A DNA stretch of 41,750 nt. Source: Nymphaea colorata. Lineage: Eukaryota > Streptophyta > Magnoliopsida > Nymphaeales > Nymphaeaceae. Each line of letters opens with the position of its first letter. Within the stretch, counting starts at the first letter, position 1. Shown here one piece after another: positions 12,891 to 21,976 of this stretch. Made by a program: the position numbers and the translations under genes. The stretch lies in the NCBI RefSeq assembly GCF_008831285.2, contig NW_022204766.1:1-41750 (forward strand). Reading direction: 5' to 3'. Under the pieces are notes generated by a model. It worked only from the letters and a program-made list of their open reading frames with translations. It was not told the origin of the DNA and did not search any database.

Positions 12891-14825
12891 TCATCTAAGC
12901 AAAGTATAAAAGCTCTCTTGGGTTTATTTGTCCTCCTATTTTTATTTTCTACTCAAATGAAGTATCACAGCTCCTAAAATTCCCAATGAAACTATGACTA
13001 AAAGCAACACAAATCCCATTTTTTCTGTTGGTTCGATCAAGACTTGCAGCAGCCATTATGAATCTGGGGAACTCAATGGAGGCGGAATGATGATAATACC
13101 AGAATTGGGAATGATGGGGCTCCATTTGAATTGTGAATAAGGCTGCGTATATATATTCTTACATTTCTTGGGACTGTGATGGTCAAATCTTCAAGATAGT
13201 TGTTGGTCCTGCCCAGACCTTGTCGAATGTAAGGTAACTGTAAGGCGCTTCCTGTTTGAGCGAGCTGGTTAGCAGTCCTTGGAGTCAATATTCCACTGAG
13301 AAGAGTAACATAAAAAGAGGCAACCCCACCTATATACTCAGTATTGGCAAAATATCTCCTTTTTCACGTGAAGTGAAGATACTTATCGTTAAAAAGAAAG
13401 CATCATAATCCACATTGTTATAGATGACCTGAAGAGTGATGAACTTAAGACCTGTGGAATCTGTGACTTGCATATGGAACATGAAATCCAAATGCCCATC
13501 ATCAAGAATATCGATAAATGATAGCTTAGACGTCACTTGGTTATTTCCCAAAATTGGCTTGCTGAATAATTAAAGTTTTACACAACAAATGTCCTGAGAT
13601 TTAATGTGGATGACTAGTCGAGGAGGCGTTGATTGTACGATCCACAAGATGCACTGATGCAGCCTTGATTCTCTAAGAGTGCGGCTTGCGGGAGAGCTCC
13701 AGTGCTATCCATAAAAGTAATAGAAAGATCATCATACCCATCATTGTTAAAGTCTCCAAACAGCAGTAATGATTTAGAGTAAAGTTTATTAGCAAATTAA
13801 ACTCTTTGAATAAGCTTGGCTTCAGTATCCGATATATCAAAGTCATAGGGAATTTGATCAAAAGCTAGTCCATTACAAAGATTCATATCTGAGCCATACT
13901 TATGATAGTGAATTTGCAACTTGGAGGAGTTTAAGAGTAACACTAGGTCATTTTTTCCATCAAAGTCTATATACAAAATGCCTTACTTATATCTTGAAGA
14001 GTGAAATGCTGTACAACTTCAGGGATTGTGATCTATTAAATGAATTGAAACTCGTTTGTTTCGCTTCCACGAATGAATTGAAGGATAGAATTCGAAGCAT
14101 TTTTCGGGTCAGCTTTCAGAATGATAAATCTGTCAAGCAGTCTCCATCATAATCGCCATTGTAAGTGTATCTGACATTAGATATTGATGATCCGTTTTCA
14201 ACCAGTTAAGAAAGAGGGGTCACTGAATATGATAGTGTTTAGTTCATATCGAATTGAACCACATTTGCGACTCCTTCAGCGTGGAATAATAAACCTATAT
14301 TTCCCATAATGCCGAGTAATGATGGTGGAGTTGAATCGATCCCCTTATTGATTTCCGGGACTTCAGTTTCAGCTCCAAATTAGCACTTGTAGTCACTGCA
14401 TGAAAAGGGAATCATTTTAATGTATGGTATATTGTCGACTGGATTATAGAATAGAACCAAATGAAAGGAAGAAAGCTGCTTAAAGGATGAAACTAGGACA
14501 GTTTGAAGGGAAACATAATCTGTGGGCATTGATCCCCACAATTGATACTCTTTCAGTTTTTTATTCCATACGTAGAGATTGATCTGTTGCTCTCCCATGC
14601 GAAGATTGGCAGATTTGGTCAAGATATCAATCCTATGTCAAAATTAGCTTACCTCCCATCTCGATTCAAATCGCTATAGGCCATTATTTATTCGATGGCG
14701 TTGGACTTAAACGCTCCTGCTGTGCCAGGAACGAATCCCTTCTGTTTAGGCTTTGTGGCATGGACTGTTGCGATGAGGCACAGAAGAGCCAGAACGGATA
14801 CGAATAATGTGAGCTATCTTTTCAT
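12891..14825 (-). CDS. ITFG1: FG-GAP repeat protein, ITFG1/TIP (LINKIN) family
   Basis: Type I membrane protein with an integrin-alpha-like beta-propeller. The signal peptide is at the start (LTLFVSVLALLCLIATVHA). FG-GAP motifs follow: YSDLNRDGRIDILT, YNGDYDGDCLTDL, DINFDGKNDLVLLLN, FGDFNNDGYDDLSITF and FIDILDDGHLDFMFHM. ALLENQGCISASCG matches the Cys-containing loop of animal TIP. The region PRTANQLAQTGSALQLPY then GLGRTNNYLEDL then WSPIIPNSGIIIIP matches the family's conserved end. A transmembrane helix (MGFVLLLVIVSLGILGAVIL) and a short acidic tail close it. Introns of 20 nt lie at 14633-14652, 13967-13986 and 13143-13162. Three single bases appear to be missing (near 14120, 13545 and 13365). 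About 625 residues, normal for the family. Confidence 0.88.
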
Positions 14826-14874
14826 TTATTATAAGCTTAATTTTTGAAATCAATTGATTAAAAAGAACAGACAA

Positions 14875-15185
14875 TCACCTTAAGTTCACAATTTACCGAT
14901 AGCTGCAAACCGAGCATTCCTCGACCATCATGCCCGTGGCCATCATCATCAACTTTAACTCACCATTACAGTTCTGTTTACGACAATTTTGCCCTTTTGT
15001 TACTTCGATCTTTGATTGATAGCCACATGATTTGCACGTTGTTTCCTTGGTGTTCTTGAGGACCACTTCTATCTGCCCGCAGAGACGCATTTGACGATTA
15101 CCTTGTTTTTGAGGTGGTCCTGGGAAGCAAGGTGGAGTGTGTCGTTGGGGTAGCGGATAATTAACGTAAGTGTAGGATGCTGCAT
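14875..15185 (-). CDS. small zinc-ribbon protein, unknown function
   Basis: About 103 aa starting MQHPTLTLIIRYPNDTLHLA and ending ECSVCSYREIVNLR at TGA 14875. Six Cys sit as ETTCKSCGYQ (CxxC), CRKQNC (Cx4C) and CSVC (CxxC), with one more in RLCG, which suggests one or two zinc-binding sites. I could not assign it to RNA polymerase, eIF or DnaJ zinc-ribbon families with confidence. One break near 15092 is fixed either by one extra A in VIVK-MRLCG or by a 29-nt GT-AG intron; the first keeps all residues. The UAA at 14893-14895 is read as Glu. Diverges from the small TIM gene with 15 bp between starts. Confidence 0.65.
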
Positions 15186-15200
15186 AATTATTATATAACT

Positions 15201-15415
15201 ATGGAATTTCTGCGTTAGACTAGACAACAAAAAATAGAAAACATCGAAGCCTTTCTTGAAGTTTACCCAGAAGACTAGAGAGCCCTCAAACAAGGCCTGC
15301 AACTTTGCGCAAAAAAATGCATTAAATTCGATGAAGCTAACTAAACTCAAAAGAGAAGGCCTGCTTCAACAATTGCCTTTGGAAATTTGGACAAGTGCTC
15401 TCAAAGGAATATTGA
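15201..15415 (+). CDS. small TIM chaperone (Tim8/9/10/13 family)
   Basis: A 71-residue protein with the twin CX3C motif of intermembrane-space small TIMs: LQLCAKKCIKFDEA followed by KEKACFNNCLWKFGQVLSKEY. The 15-residue spacing between the motifs is normal. The family forms hexamers that ferry hydrophobic precursors to TIM22, TIM23 or SAM. The two halves are in different frames. One base is missing around 15335-15341 (GAAGCTAACTAAAC), with no GT-AG nearby. The first half alone would run on to a TGA at 15417 without the second motif, so I take the slip as an error or recent lesion. Lies 24 bp upstream of the mitochondrial carrier gene on the same strand. Confidence 0.75.
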
Positions 15416-15439
15416 TTGATTTTGTTGTCAAATATAATT

Positions 15440-16204
15440 ATGGCGGATTTAAAGCATGGAGTAGCTGGTGGGCTTGCGGGTATTGCAGTTGATGCTGTCT
15501 TCTATCCTCTCGAGACGATCAAGACACAAATTATGGGGTCATCACCTGGAGAAAACCTCAAATCAATAGCTCGAAGTAAGTTCAAAGGCTTCTCATGTCA
15601 GATGATTGTCTCATTTCCTTACTCTTTCTCCTTCTTCTATACCTATGAGTCCATCAGAGCTCTTATCCCTGACAACCCAATCAAAAATGTATTAGCATCT
15701 GTTTGCGCTGAAATTGTAGGCAATTTGGTGAGAAATCCCTTTGAAATTGTAAAACAACAGCTAATGGTGGGTAGATCTGAAAAAATCATGCATTCTTTGA
15801 CTGAAATAGCACGCCACAAAGGATTGGGAGGATTTTACATCGGATATAAATCAACACTGGCAAGAGATATCGTATTTTCAGGCTTTCAGCTACCCATATT
15901 CGAATACCTCAGAGAGAAAAACTATCTTTAGTTATCACCCACAATTAACTATTCGCTCAGCGGTGCCATAGCTGCTGTCATTAGTGGATTCATCTCATGC
16001 CCTTTAGATGTCTTAAAAACTCGACTTATGACGCAAAATATGAAGGCTGGTACTGCAAGCAATATTATCCATCAAATCTACAGCGAAAACGGCATTCAAG
16101 GCTTTTTCAAAGGAGTCAGCTTTCGCTGTGGTATTCTTTGCTTCGGAGGGATCGTTTACTTTGGCGCATTACAAAAGGCTCGCCATTTTTTGCAAGTCCA
16201 ATGA
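15440..16204 (+). CDS. SLC25A26: mitochondrial S-adenosylmethionine carrier
   Basis: A 254-residue SLC25 carrier for the mitochondrial inner membrane. All three signature motifs are present: FYPLETIKTQ (about residue 22), RNPFEIVKQQ (about 108) and SCPLDVLKTR (about 192). IGYKSTLARDIVFSGFQLP matches the diagnostic RGYKSTVLREIPFS.. stretch of SAM carriers, and the first repeat GGLAGIAVDAVFYPLETIK fits too. The start MADLKHGVAGG at 15440 is chosen over the in-frame ATG at 15416 because carriers begin just before this helix. The UAG at 15931 is sense (..REKNYL-E-LSPT), and a standard-code reading loses the third repeat. No intron and no frame problem. Converges on OST48 with 55 bp between. Confidence 0.88.
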
Positions 16205-16259
16205 TAATTCAATATGTATAGCGTAATCTTTTTAATAATTTTGCTGAATTAATCTTAGA

Positions 16260-17550
16260 TCAATCTTCTTTTCTCTTGATGGAGCTTCCACTATAGATGT
16301 AAAGCACAACAAAGATGAAAGTTGCAATGATTGTTCCGAAAGTTCCGAAGAAGTAAGGATATGCAACGAAGAGGAACCTTTCGAACTCGTCATGCTTGTA
16401 TGGGCGAATGGTGACTCTTTCTGCCTCCTTAATGAAGTTGTATCCGGGTTTTTTATAGATGATCTTGTATTGATAGATTCCCTCCTTCAAAGGAGCCTGC
16501 GTAAAAATATATTTACATAAAACTCGGCATGATACTTGTTGCCTTGTCCCTTCACAAGAGTAGTGCGCACCCATGGATCCAACATTACCAACTCGACTTG
16601 GAGATCGTCAGCAACATAAGGCTTCCATGTGTTAGTAGCAGAATCATGCTCTTCAATTTCAGCAGTAAAGTAAAGCTTTTCACCAACATTGAACAAAGTT
16701 TCTTTATGGTCAACGCCTTCTCCATGATACTTCATGCTCTTCACTCTAATAACTCCCTTCTATCTGAAGACCCATCTCAACAAATCGACAACAACATTCT
16801 TGTTTCCGTAGCTAGATTGCGACAGAGCTTCATTACTGAAGAAGTGGAGTGACCCAACCAAGAGAGCTCTTGCGTTATTAAGACCTTGAACTCCAGCAGC
16901 AAGTGTGATAGTTGTTCCTGCTCTAATAGCTTGACCGGTCTTGTAGTTTTTAGAGAAGGTGGTAGGTTCTGCCTTGATGAGGTTATAGAGCTGATAATTT
17001 TCATAGTTGACCAAGTTCATGCCAATACCTCTGTAAAGAAGAGGATGTTTTCCTTCATTTTGAGAAAAGAAGGGAGAGATGGTTTCATAATTGAGAGTGG
17101 TGATCAAGGTGGATGACTCATGGTTATTGAAATGATCCTTTAGCTGAGTTCCAAGCTCATCCAACTCAACTCCAAAAGCATAGAATAGCTTCCTGTAGGA
17201 GAAGGAAGTATCAACATCACCAATAACAATCACGTTTCCTCCCTCATCAAAGTATTGGATGATATCCCTAGTCTTGATCTTGCTCTATGTATCTAACTAT
17301 TATCACTTCTACCTTTATCGGAAGTGCACATGACCACGATGTGATCATATCTGAAGCGATCATAATACTTCAATTCGATGTTGTTCCGGCCAAAGCTATG
17401 TGCGATTTCAACTTGATGGTTTTTCTCTCCTTTCAGAAGTTCAATGAACTGAGAGTGAGTCTGCTCCAGTTGCTTATTGTCTAATATCACAAGAACCTTG
17501 TCTCCGACGACCAGAAGAACCAGCAGTGAGAGGATAAGTAGCTTTCCCAT
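16260..17550 (-). CDS. DDOST: oligosaccharyltransferase 48-kDa subunit (OST48/WBP1)
   Basis: Subunit of the ER complex that transfers the lipid-linked glycan to Asn. Signal peptide KLLILSLLVLLVVG, then KVLVILDNKQLEQTHSQFIE as in WBP1. Next come IIQYFDEGGNVIVIGD and the lumenal segment RARALLVGSLHFFSN-like (seen as ARALLVGSLHFFSNEAL). Then LLRWVFREKGVIRV, AEFYAPLKEGIYQYKIIY, a C-terminal helix FGTIIATFIFVVLYIY and the cytoplasmic tail GSSIKRKED. Two 20-nt introns restore the frame: 17293-17312 and 16497-16516. Spliced length is 417 codons including stop, normal for the family. The UAG in WVFR-E-KG aligns with Glu in animals. Confidence 0.93.
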
Positions 17551-17669
17551 AAGATTTAATTACATACGTGCGATTGTAAAATCACAACACTTATAATTTG
17601 AGCTAATCAAGAAAAAGATATTTCATTCTGTGATAAGAAGAGAGGATTGAGACATAGTTTATGAGTCAA

Positions 17670-18233
17670 TCATTTGGTGAGCTTCATGATGGCATTGACT
17701 GAATCATCTTCAGTCGCTCTAAGGGCGGCAACGGCTTCAGCTCTAGTGCACTTGGTGTATTCCATAACCATCTTGATGTTGTCGGGGGTCAAGCCTTCCT
17801 CGTTGAGTTCTTCTGTTGAAGCCTCACCCTTTTCCTCAGCTGGGGCTTGAGTCTCAACCTTGGCCTCTTCAGCTCCTTCAGGGGTAACTGGATTCTTGAA
17901 CTGGTTGATTTCATTTTGTCCGGTCTGGAGGCCGTCCATGTTGGGCTTTCCGAAAATGATGTAGGAGTTTTCGTTTCCGGGGGTCTTCCAGACATCGGGA
18001 TCATCAATGCTGATGACGAAGGCCTTGCCCTTCTTGATGGTGACTCTGTTGATGCCAGTGACGGGCTTGAGACCCATCTTGGTCATGGCCTTCTTGAACT
18101 TCTTTTCTCCTCTGTTGGATTTGGGATCAAGCTCTTCTCCCTCATGCTCGTGGTCATGATCATGCTCCTCATGATCGTGATTGCAGTTCTCTCCGTGGAC
18201 GTGGGGTTGTTCTTCCTTTGCTTCCTCAGCCAT
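17670..18233 (-). CDS. NACA: nascent polypeptide-associated complex alpha subunit
   Basis: Ribosome-bound chaperone subunit, 187 aa, a single exon without any UAR codon. The NAC domain spans about residues 40-110 (SRGEKKFKKAMTKMGLKPV-type sequence, seen as NRGEKKFKKAMTKMGLKPV, then RVTIKKGKAFVISIDDPDVW and YIIFGKPNMDG). A C-terminal UBA domain spans about 147-187 (TPDNIKMVMEYTKCTRAEAV, ending AIMKLTK). Odd feature: the N-terminus is a His/Asp/Glu-rich block (HVHGENCNHDHEEHDHDHEH), which animal and yeast NAC-alpha lack. Codon use is the most GC-rich and biased of the window, as expected for high expression. Confidence 0.96.
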   Translation of the reverse strand: MAEEAKEEQPHVHGENCNHDHEEHDHDHEHEGEELDPKSNRGEKKFKKAMTKMGLKPVTGINRVTIKKGKAFVISIDDPDVWKTPGNENSYIIFGKPNMDGLQTGQNEINQFKNPVTPEGAEEAKVETQAPAEEKGEASTEELNEEGLTPDNIKMVMEYTKCTRAEAVAALRATEDDSVNAIMKLTK

Positions 18234-18287
18234 AACTCAAATCAAAGATAAATTAAATATTAAATATTGATTAATAATTAGATATTA

Positions 18288-18649
18288 ATGACAAGCGAAC
18301 AGCAATACTACGAAGCAAAGGTCTTCTTGACTGCATATCGCGATGCCCTCAGCACTCTTGAGTATGATGCTCATCTATATAGCTAAATTGCAGCCAATAG
18401 GGCCACTCTCGAGAAATATAAAGCCTATGAGAGATACCTCCTTTCCTCAACCCAAAAAGGAGAGGTAGAAATAGAGCTATTTAGATCCACATCGAGGGCA
18501 ATCACATACGCACTGGAACCTACTTCAACGAAAGCAGAATCAGACAGCTTGGACAATTCTCAAAAACATTGTTTACCAACAAGCTCTCGAACTTTGATTC
18601 GATCCACACATATGGAGATCTCGCAAAGGCATTGCAGAGCTATCTCTGA
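18288..18649 (+). CDS. small protein of unknown function, 113 aa
   Basis: MTSEQQYYEAKVFLTAYRDA.., mostly alpha-helical and charged, ending GDLAKALQSYL. A single 20-nt intron at 18465-18484 (GTAGAAATAGAGCTATTTAG) joins STQKGE to IHIEGNHIRTGTYFNES. Without it the frame is lost. 362 minus 20 is exactly 114 codons. One UAA (Glu) in LYSEIAAN. No signal peptide, membrane helix or motif I recognise. Diverges from NAC-alpha with 54 bp between starts. Confidence 0.8.
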
Positions 18650-18870
18650 TCATAAGAAACAATCCATTAATCATCATGCAAATATACCATCATATACAAA
18701 CTGGATATCCCATTTATAGAACGCTTTTAAATCTTATTATACTATCCTACCAAGCACCCTTGGTCAATTCATACTCATTACTCAATATAAAAAAAACTTA
18801 AGAGATTGTGGATGACTGCGATATAAATCTAAGTTTTTCGAATCCTTTAATTTATCATTTTTATATTAAT
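18650..18870. other. 221-bp intergenic spacer
   Basis: One of the longest gene-free gaps outside the array, AT-rich, with a run of seven A at 18788-18794. I see no gene or repeat in it. It holds the 3' end of the 113-aa gene and presumably the promoter of the His-rich gene. Confidence 0.5.
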
Positions 18871-19479
18871 ATGGGGAAATAAGGTGAACACCACGATGCT
18901 CATCACGAGTAACATGCTCATGCTGAGCACCATGGACACGCAGAACACCATGCAACCGATCCCTTCACCCACCAAGAGAAAGTTCTGATTGAAATGGCAC
19001 ATCGAAATCAAAAGTTTGAAGCACACCATCACCATCACGCTCACCATGATCACGTTGAGTACCGCAGACCCTTCAACATCACCACAGATCTAGGCCTCTT
19101 TGCCTTAAAAAAGCTCAACGCCATGAATCCTGAAATTCTGAGAGAAAAAGATAAAAGACTCTTGAATCCTTCAGGGCCTGGAGTTTTGACTCACATCGTT
19201 CACGGTCTTCTTCTTGTCAGTCTTCCATTGTACACCTACAACGTCTGGAGAAACTTTGGAACGAAAGCCTTTTTGAGGCCAGTTGTTGCACTTCCTCTTG
19301 GCGTTTTATTCGGAACGAGTATCGCTTTTCAGAATGTGGCTAACTACGCGAGAGAATTAACGTTCGAGTTGCCCCGAAGCCGTATGGTCTCCTACTACAA
19401 GGACTTGTATGGATAAAAGTTTTTGATTGATGTTTTGGAGCCAACTTTCAGATTGCCTGAATCGCTCGAAAATAAGTGA
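18871..19479 (+). CDS. His-rich protein with two membrane segments, probably mitochondrial
   Basis: 202 aa, no intron. The ATG at 18871 begins a His/Ala/Glu block (about 20 His in the first 65 residues, e.g. GEHHDAHHEEHAHAEHHGHA and HHHHHAHHDH). It continues VEYRRPFNITTDLGLFALKK, then two hydrophobic helices, HIVHGLLLVSLPLYTYNVW and VVALPLGVLFGTSIAFQ, and a charged tail. Three UAR codons lie in it, the last at 19414-19416 (DLYG-E-KFLIDVLEP); the real stop is TGA 19477-19479. The composition resembles small ciliate-specific respiratory-complex subunits, but I do not recognise the family; the localisation is inference. Confidence 0.8.
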
Positions 19480-19650
19480 TTATTACAATCTAAATATGAT
19501 CAAAGGCTATTTAACGTCATATATTGATGGTCCTCTCAGATGCCATCCATTAATATAACTAAAAATGGAATAAATAAGGGCTTAGTTTGTATGAACAGAG
19601 GATAAAATGATGTAGATAAATATAATCCTTAATTGTTTGATAATAATAAA

Positions 19651-21949
19651 ATGAAAGAATGCGATCGCTAGATAAAACGAAAGAAAATACCTGATGCCCA
19701 ATTTGATCTCCAGATCAAACATATCCTACCCAAAGCAAATGAGATCGTCAAGACTGCAGAGCAAAATATTAAGAGCTTATATCCATATGATCTTATACCT
19801 TCAACTCCTTCCAAATACTTCGCAAATAATATGCGGCAATCACCTACGATAGCGTCAATAAGCCAGGAAGGAATAAATTTATACCCATAAGGCCTACCTT
19901 TTTTGAACACTTCGATCAAAAATACATCATCTATGACAGCTTCAATATTTACAATGGCCATGGCTCTCTTTCTCTAACATTTTCTCAATAGATCGTCTCA
20001 AATCCCTTAGCAAAAATGACTTTATCCTCAATGTAGAAAAATCGTCGCCGTTTATTTCTTCACACTGTAATATTAATTTGACTCTCGATTCGAATGTGGA
20101 AATCTTAGCGTGGCACATACGTTGACGGACTTTACTGCCTCTTGTTACATAATGATGTGAATACAAGCGGATACACGAATTGGTACTATTTTTCAGCAAC
20201 AAGTAAGATGCATGTAAAGCCAGGATAGCCATCATGAACTATGGAAAAGCAGGATGGCCACTAAATGCGTTTCCTGGTGTTTGTGTATGGGTTGAGGGAT
20301 AAAATAAGTGGACTAGACAATCAGGAAGTGTCCAGTGCGAGGCAAACAGCAATCTTTATTCAAAAAATTAGGAATACGAAAAATTCAATACTCTTTACTT
20401 TGAGTATGATTTCAAAGAAAACAAAAGGTAACAAGAGTTATATTTAGGTGTTTTTCGCATATAGTCCTCCCTATGCATATACAGACCTGCTTCAGCTTTT
20501 AGATTCGATCGAGTAAAAAAAACTAACATATTTTCACAGAAAGCTTGCAGGAACAACCTTGATCGGTAACCGGTTAGAGCTTTTGACAATAACAAACTTC
20601 GATAAGGTAAAAGAAAGTTAATCAACATTGCCTGTGATTGTCTTGCTAGCAAGGACTCACGCTGGCTAAACGGTTTCCAGTTGGATAATGCACAACTTGA
20701 TTACTTTCCTTCTCTCAAATGATTAAGTTGCCCAATCTCTTCGCGATAACTTTGTCTTTAAGATATTCCCCATGGTCAATCCTGATGGTGTTGTCCATGG
20801 CAATTATCGATGCTCATTGATTGGTCGAGATCTTAATAGAAGATGGAAAAACCCCTCAAAGTAATACTATCCTTAGATATATTTCATTAAAAACCAAATA
20901 ATTGACACATTCTAGAAGCGTCCAATCAAATGGTTTTGGATTTTCATGGCCATACCCAAAAGAGGAAATCTTTTTTCTATGGTTGTAATGACAAAGCTTT
21001 TCCATATAAAACAAGACTTTTTCCGTATCTCACGACAAAGATTTCCAGCAATTTTTAGTTCGGATATTGCAATTTTTCAATGGAGAAATCAAAATAATCA
21101 ACTGCTAGAATCACACTATATAATATGATAAAATCTGCTGAAATCTTCACCATATAGACATCTCAGTTCGGAATGTTGGATAAATTCCTATCAACATAGT
21201 CTCTTCAGGATATATCAGTGACTCTTTGCAAGGCCATATATAAATTTTAAAGTTGCACAAATTTACCCTTCTCAGGGTCAAGATTACAACCTCATCCATT
21301 TTTGCCAATATTCCCAGTACAACCATATCAAATGATGAAGAGACAGTTAGAATAGTAGATACTTGGAATCCTATGCTCTTGAAGGTTGGATGCTAACCAT
21401 CTGACGGGTCTGACAGCTAGCCATCAGTTTGCAACATCAATTTTGAAAAAATCAACAAAATGGCTGTCAATTTGCAAGCAAGGCCTGCCAGCTAAAAGCA
21501 ACACAAAAAAAGAAAGCTCCACCAAGACCACAATCATATAATAAGTCAAACATTAGGAACTTGCAAGGAAATAATGCTTTTTCAACAGACAAAAGCCGAT
21601 AAATCAACTAAAAACGCGAAGTATCTCCAACAATGCCCTCCGAGGATCAACCGCCATCAGCCAAAGACGCTAAAAATAAAACTAAAGTTCAGAACTCCAA
21701 AACTCGAATATACAAAATAAATCTCTTCAAGTAAAAGATAAAACAATCACAGTAGACGTCCAAAAAAAGCCTTTAAGAATGATAAACTTTTAGTTGTTAA
21801 TAGATGAATCGGGAAGAAGAAAATCATCATTGCGTGAGGACGGTTTTGAACTGGTAGACTACAGGATGAATCATCCAAATTATCACATGTTTCAGAAGAG
21901 GTGTATGTTTAGAAATAGGTCGTACAATTGGAATAAAAATTCAGTATGA
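19651..21949 (+). CDS. cytosolic carboxypeptidase (CCP/AGBL, M14 deglutamylase family), frame interrupted
   Basis: Zinc carboxypeptidase of the type that trims polyglutamate from tubulin. Family landmarks in order: [56 protein letters not shown] (zinc ligands H and E), [20 protein letters not shown] followed by LNRRW, and [17 protein letters not shown] (third zinc ligand H). Then come [15 protein letters not shown] and FTIETSQFGM (catalytic E). The three functional or conserved Glu in HAGE, KSKE and TIET are UAR codons. A 20-nt intron lies at 20428-20447. Ten further one-base gaps are needed, nearly all in A/T runs (e.g. near 19900, 20013, 20077, 20132, 20216, 20452, 20928, 21247); spliced length plus ten is divisible by 3. 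The basic C-terminal tail ([27 protein letters not shown]) is not in animal CCPs. The start at 19651 is tentative. Confidence 0.82.
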
Positions 21950-21976
21950 TTTCTTAATATCTGTTCTTTATCATAA

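Noticed and set aside
324-14622. Many short standard-code ORFs of 60-140 codons on both strands
   Set aside because: They are fragments or shadows of longer genes once UAA and UAG are read as Glu and 20-nt introns are removed.
15092-15120. 29-nt intron in the zinc-ribbon gene
   Set aside because: Possible by GT-AG and frame, but all secure introns are 20 nt and a single missing A gives a continuous protein.
15931-15933. Premature stop making the carrier a two-repeat protein or pseudogene
   Set aside because: The third carrier repeat with PLDVLKTR follows in the same frame; UAG is sense here.
18650-18870. tRNA or other RNA gene in the larger spacers
   Set aside because: No cloverleaf or conserved box found by eye in this or the other gaps.
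19651-21949. UAR read as Gln, giving a carboxypeptidase with HAGQ and TIQT, hence a dead enzyme
   Set aside because: The kinase shows the same pattern at five independent Glu positions; reassignment to Glu explains all of them.
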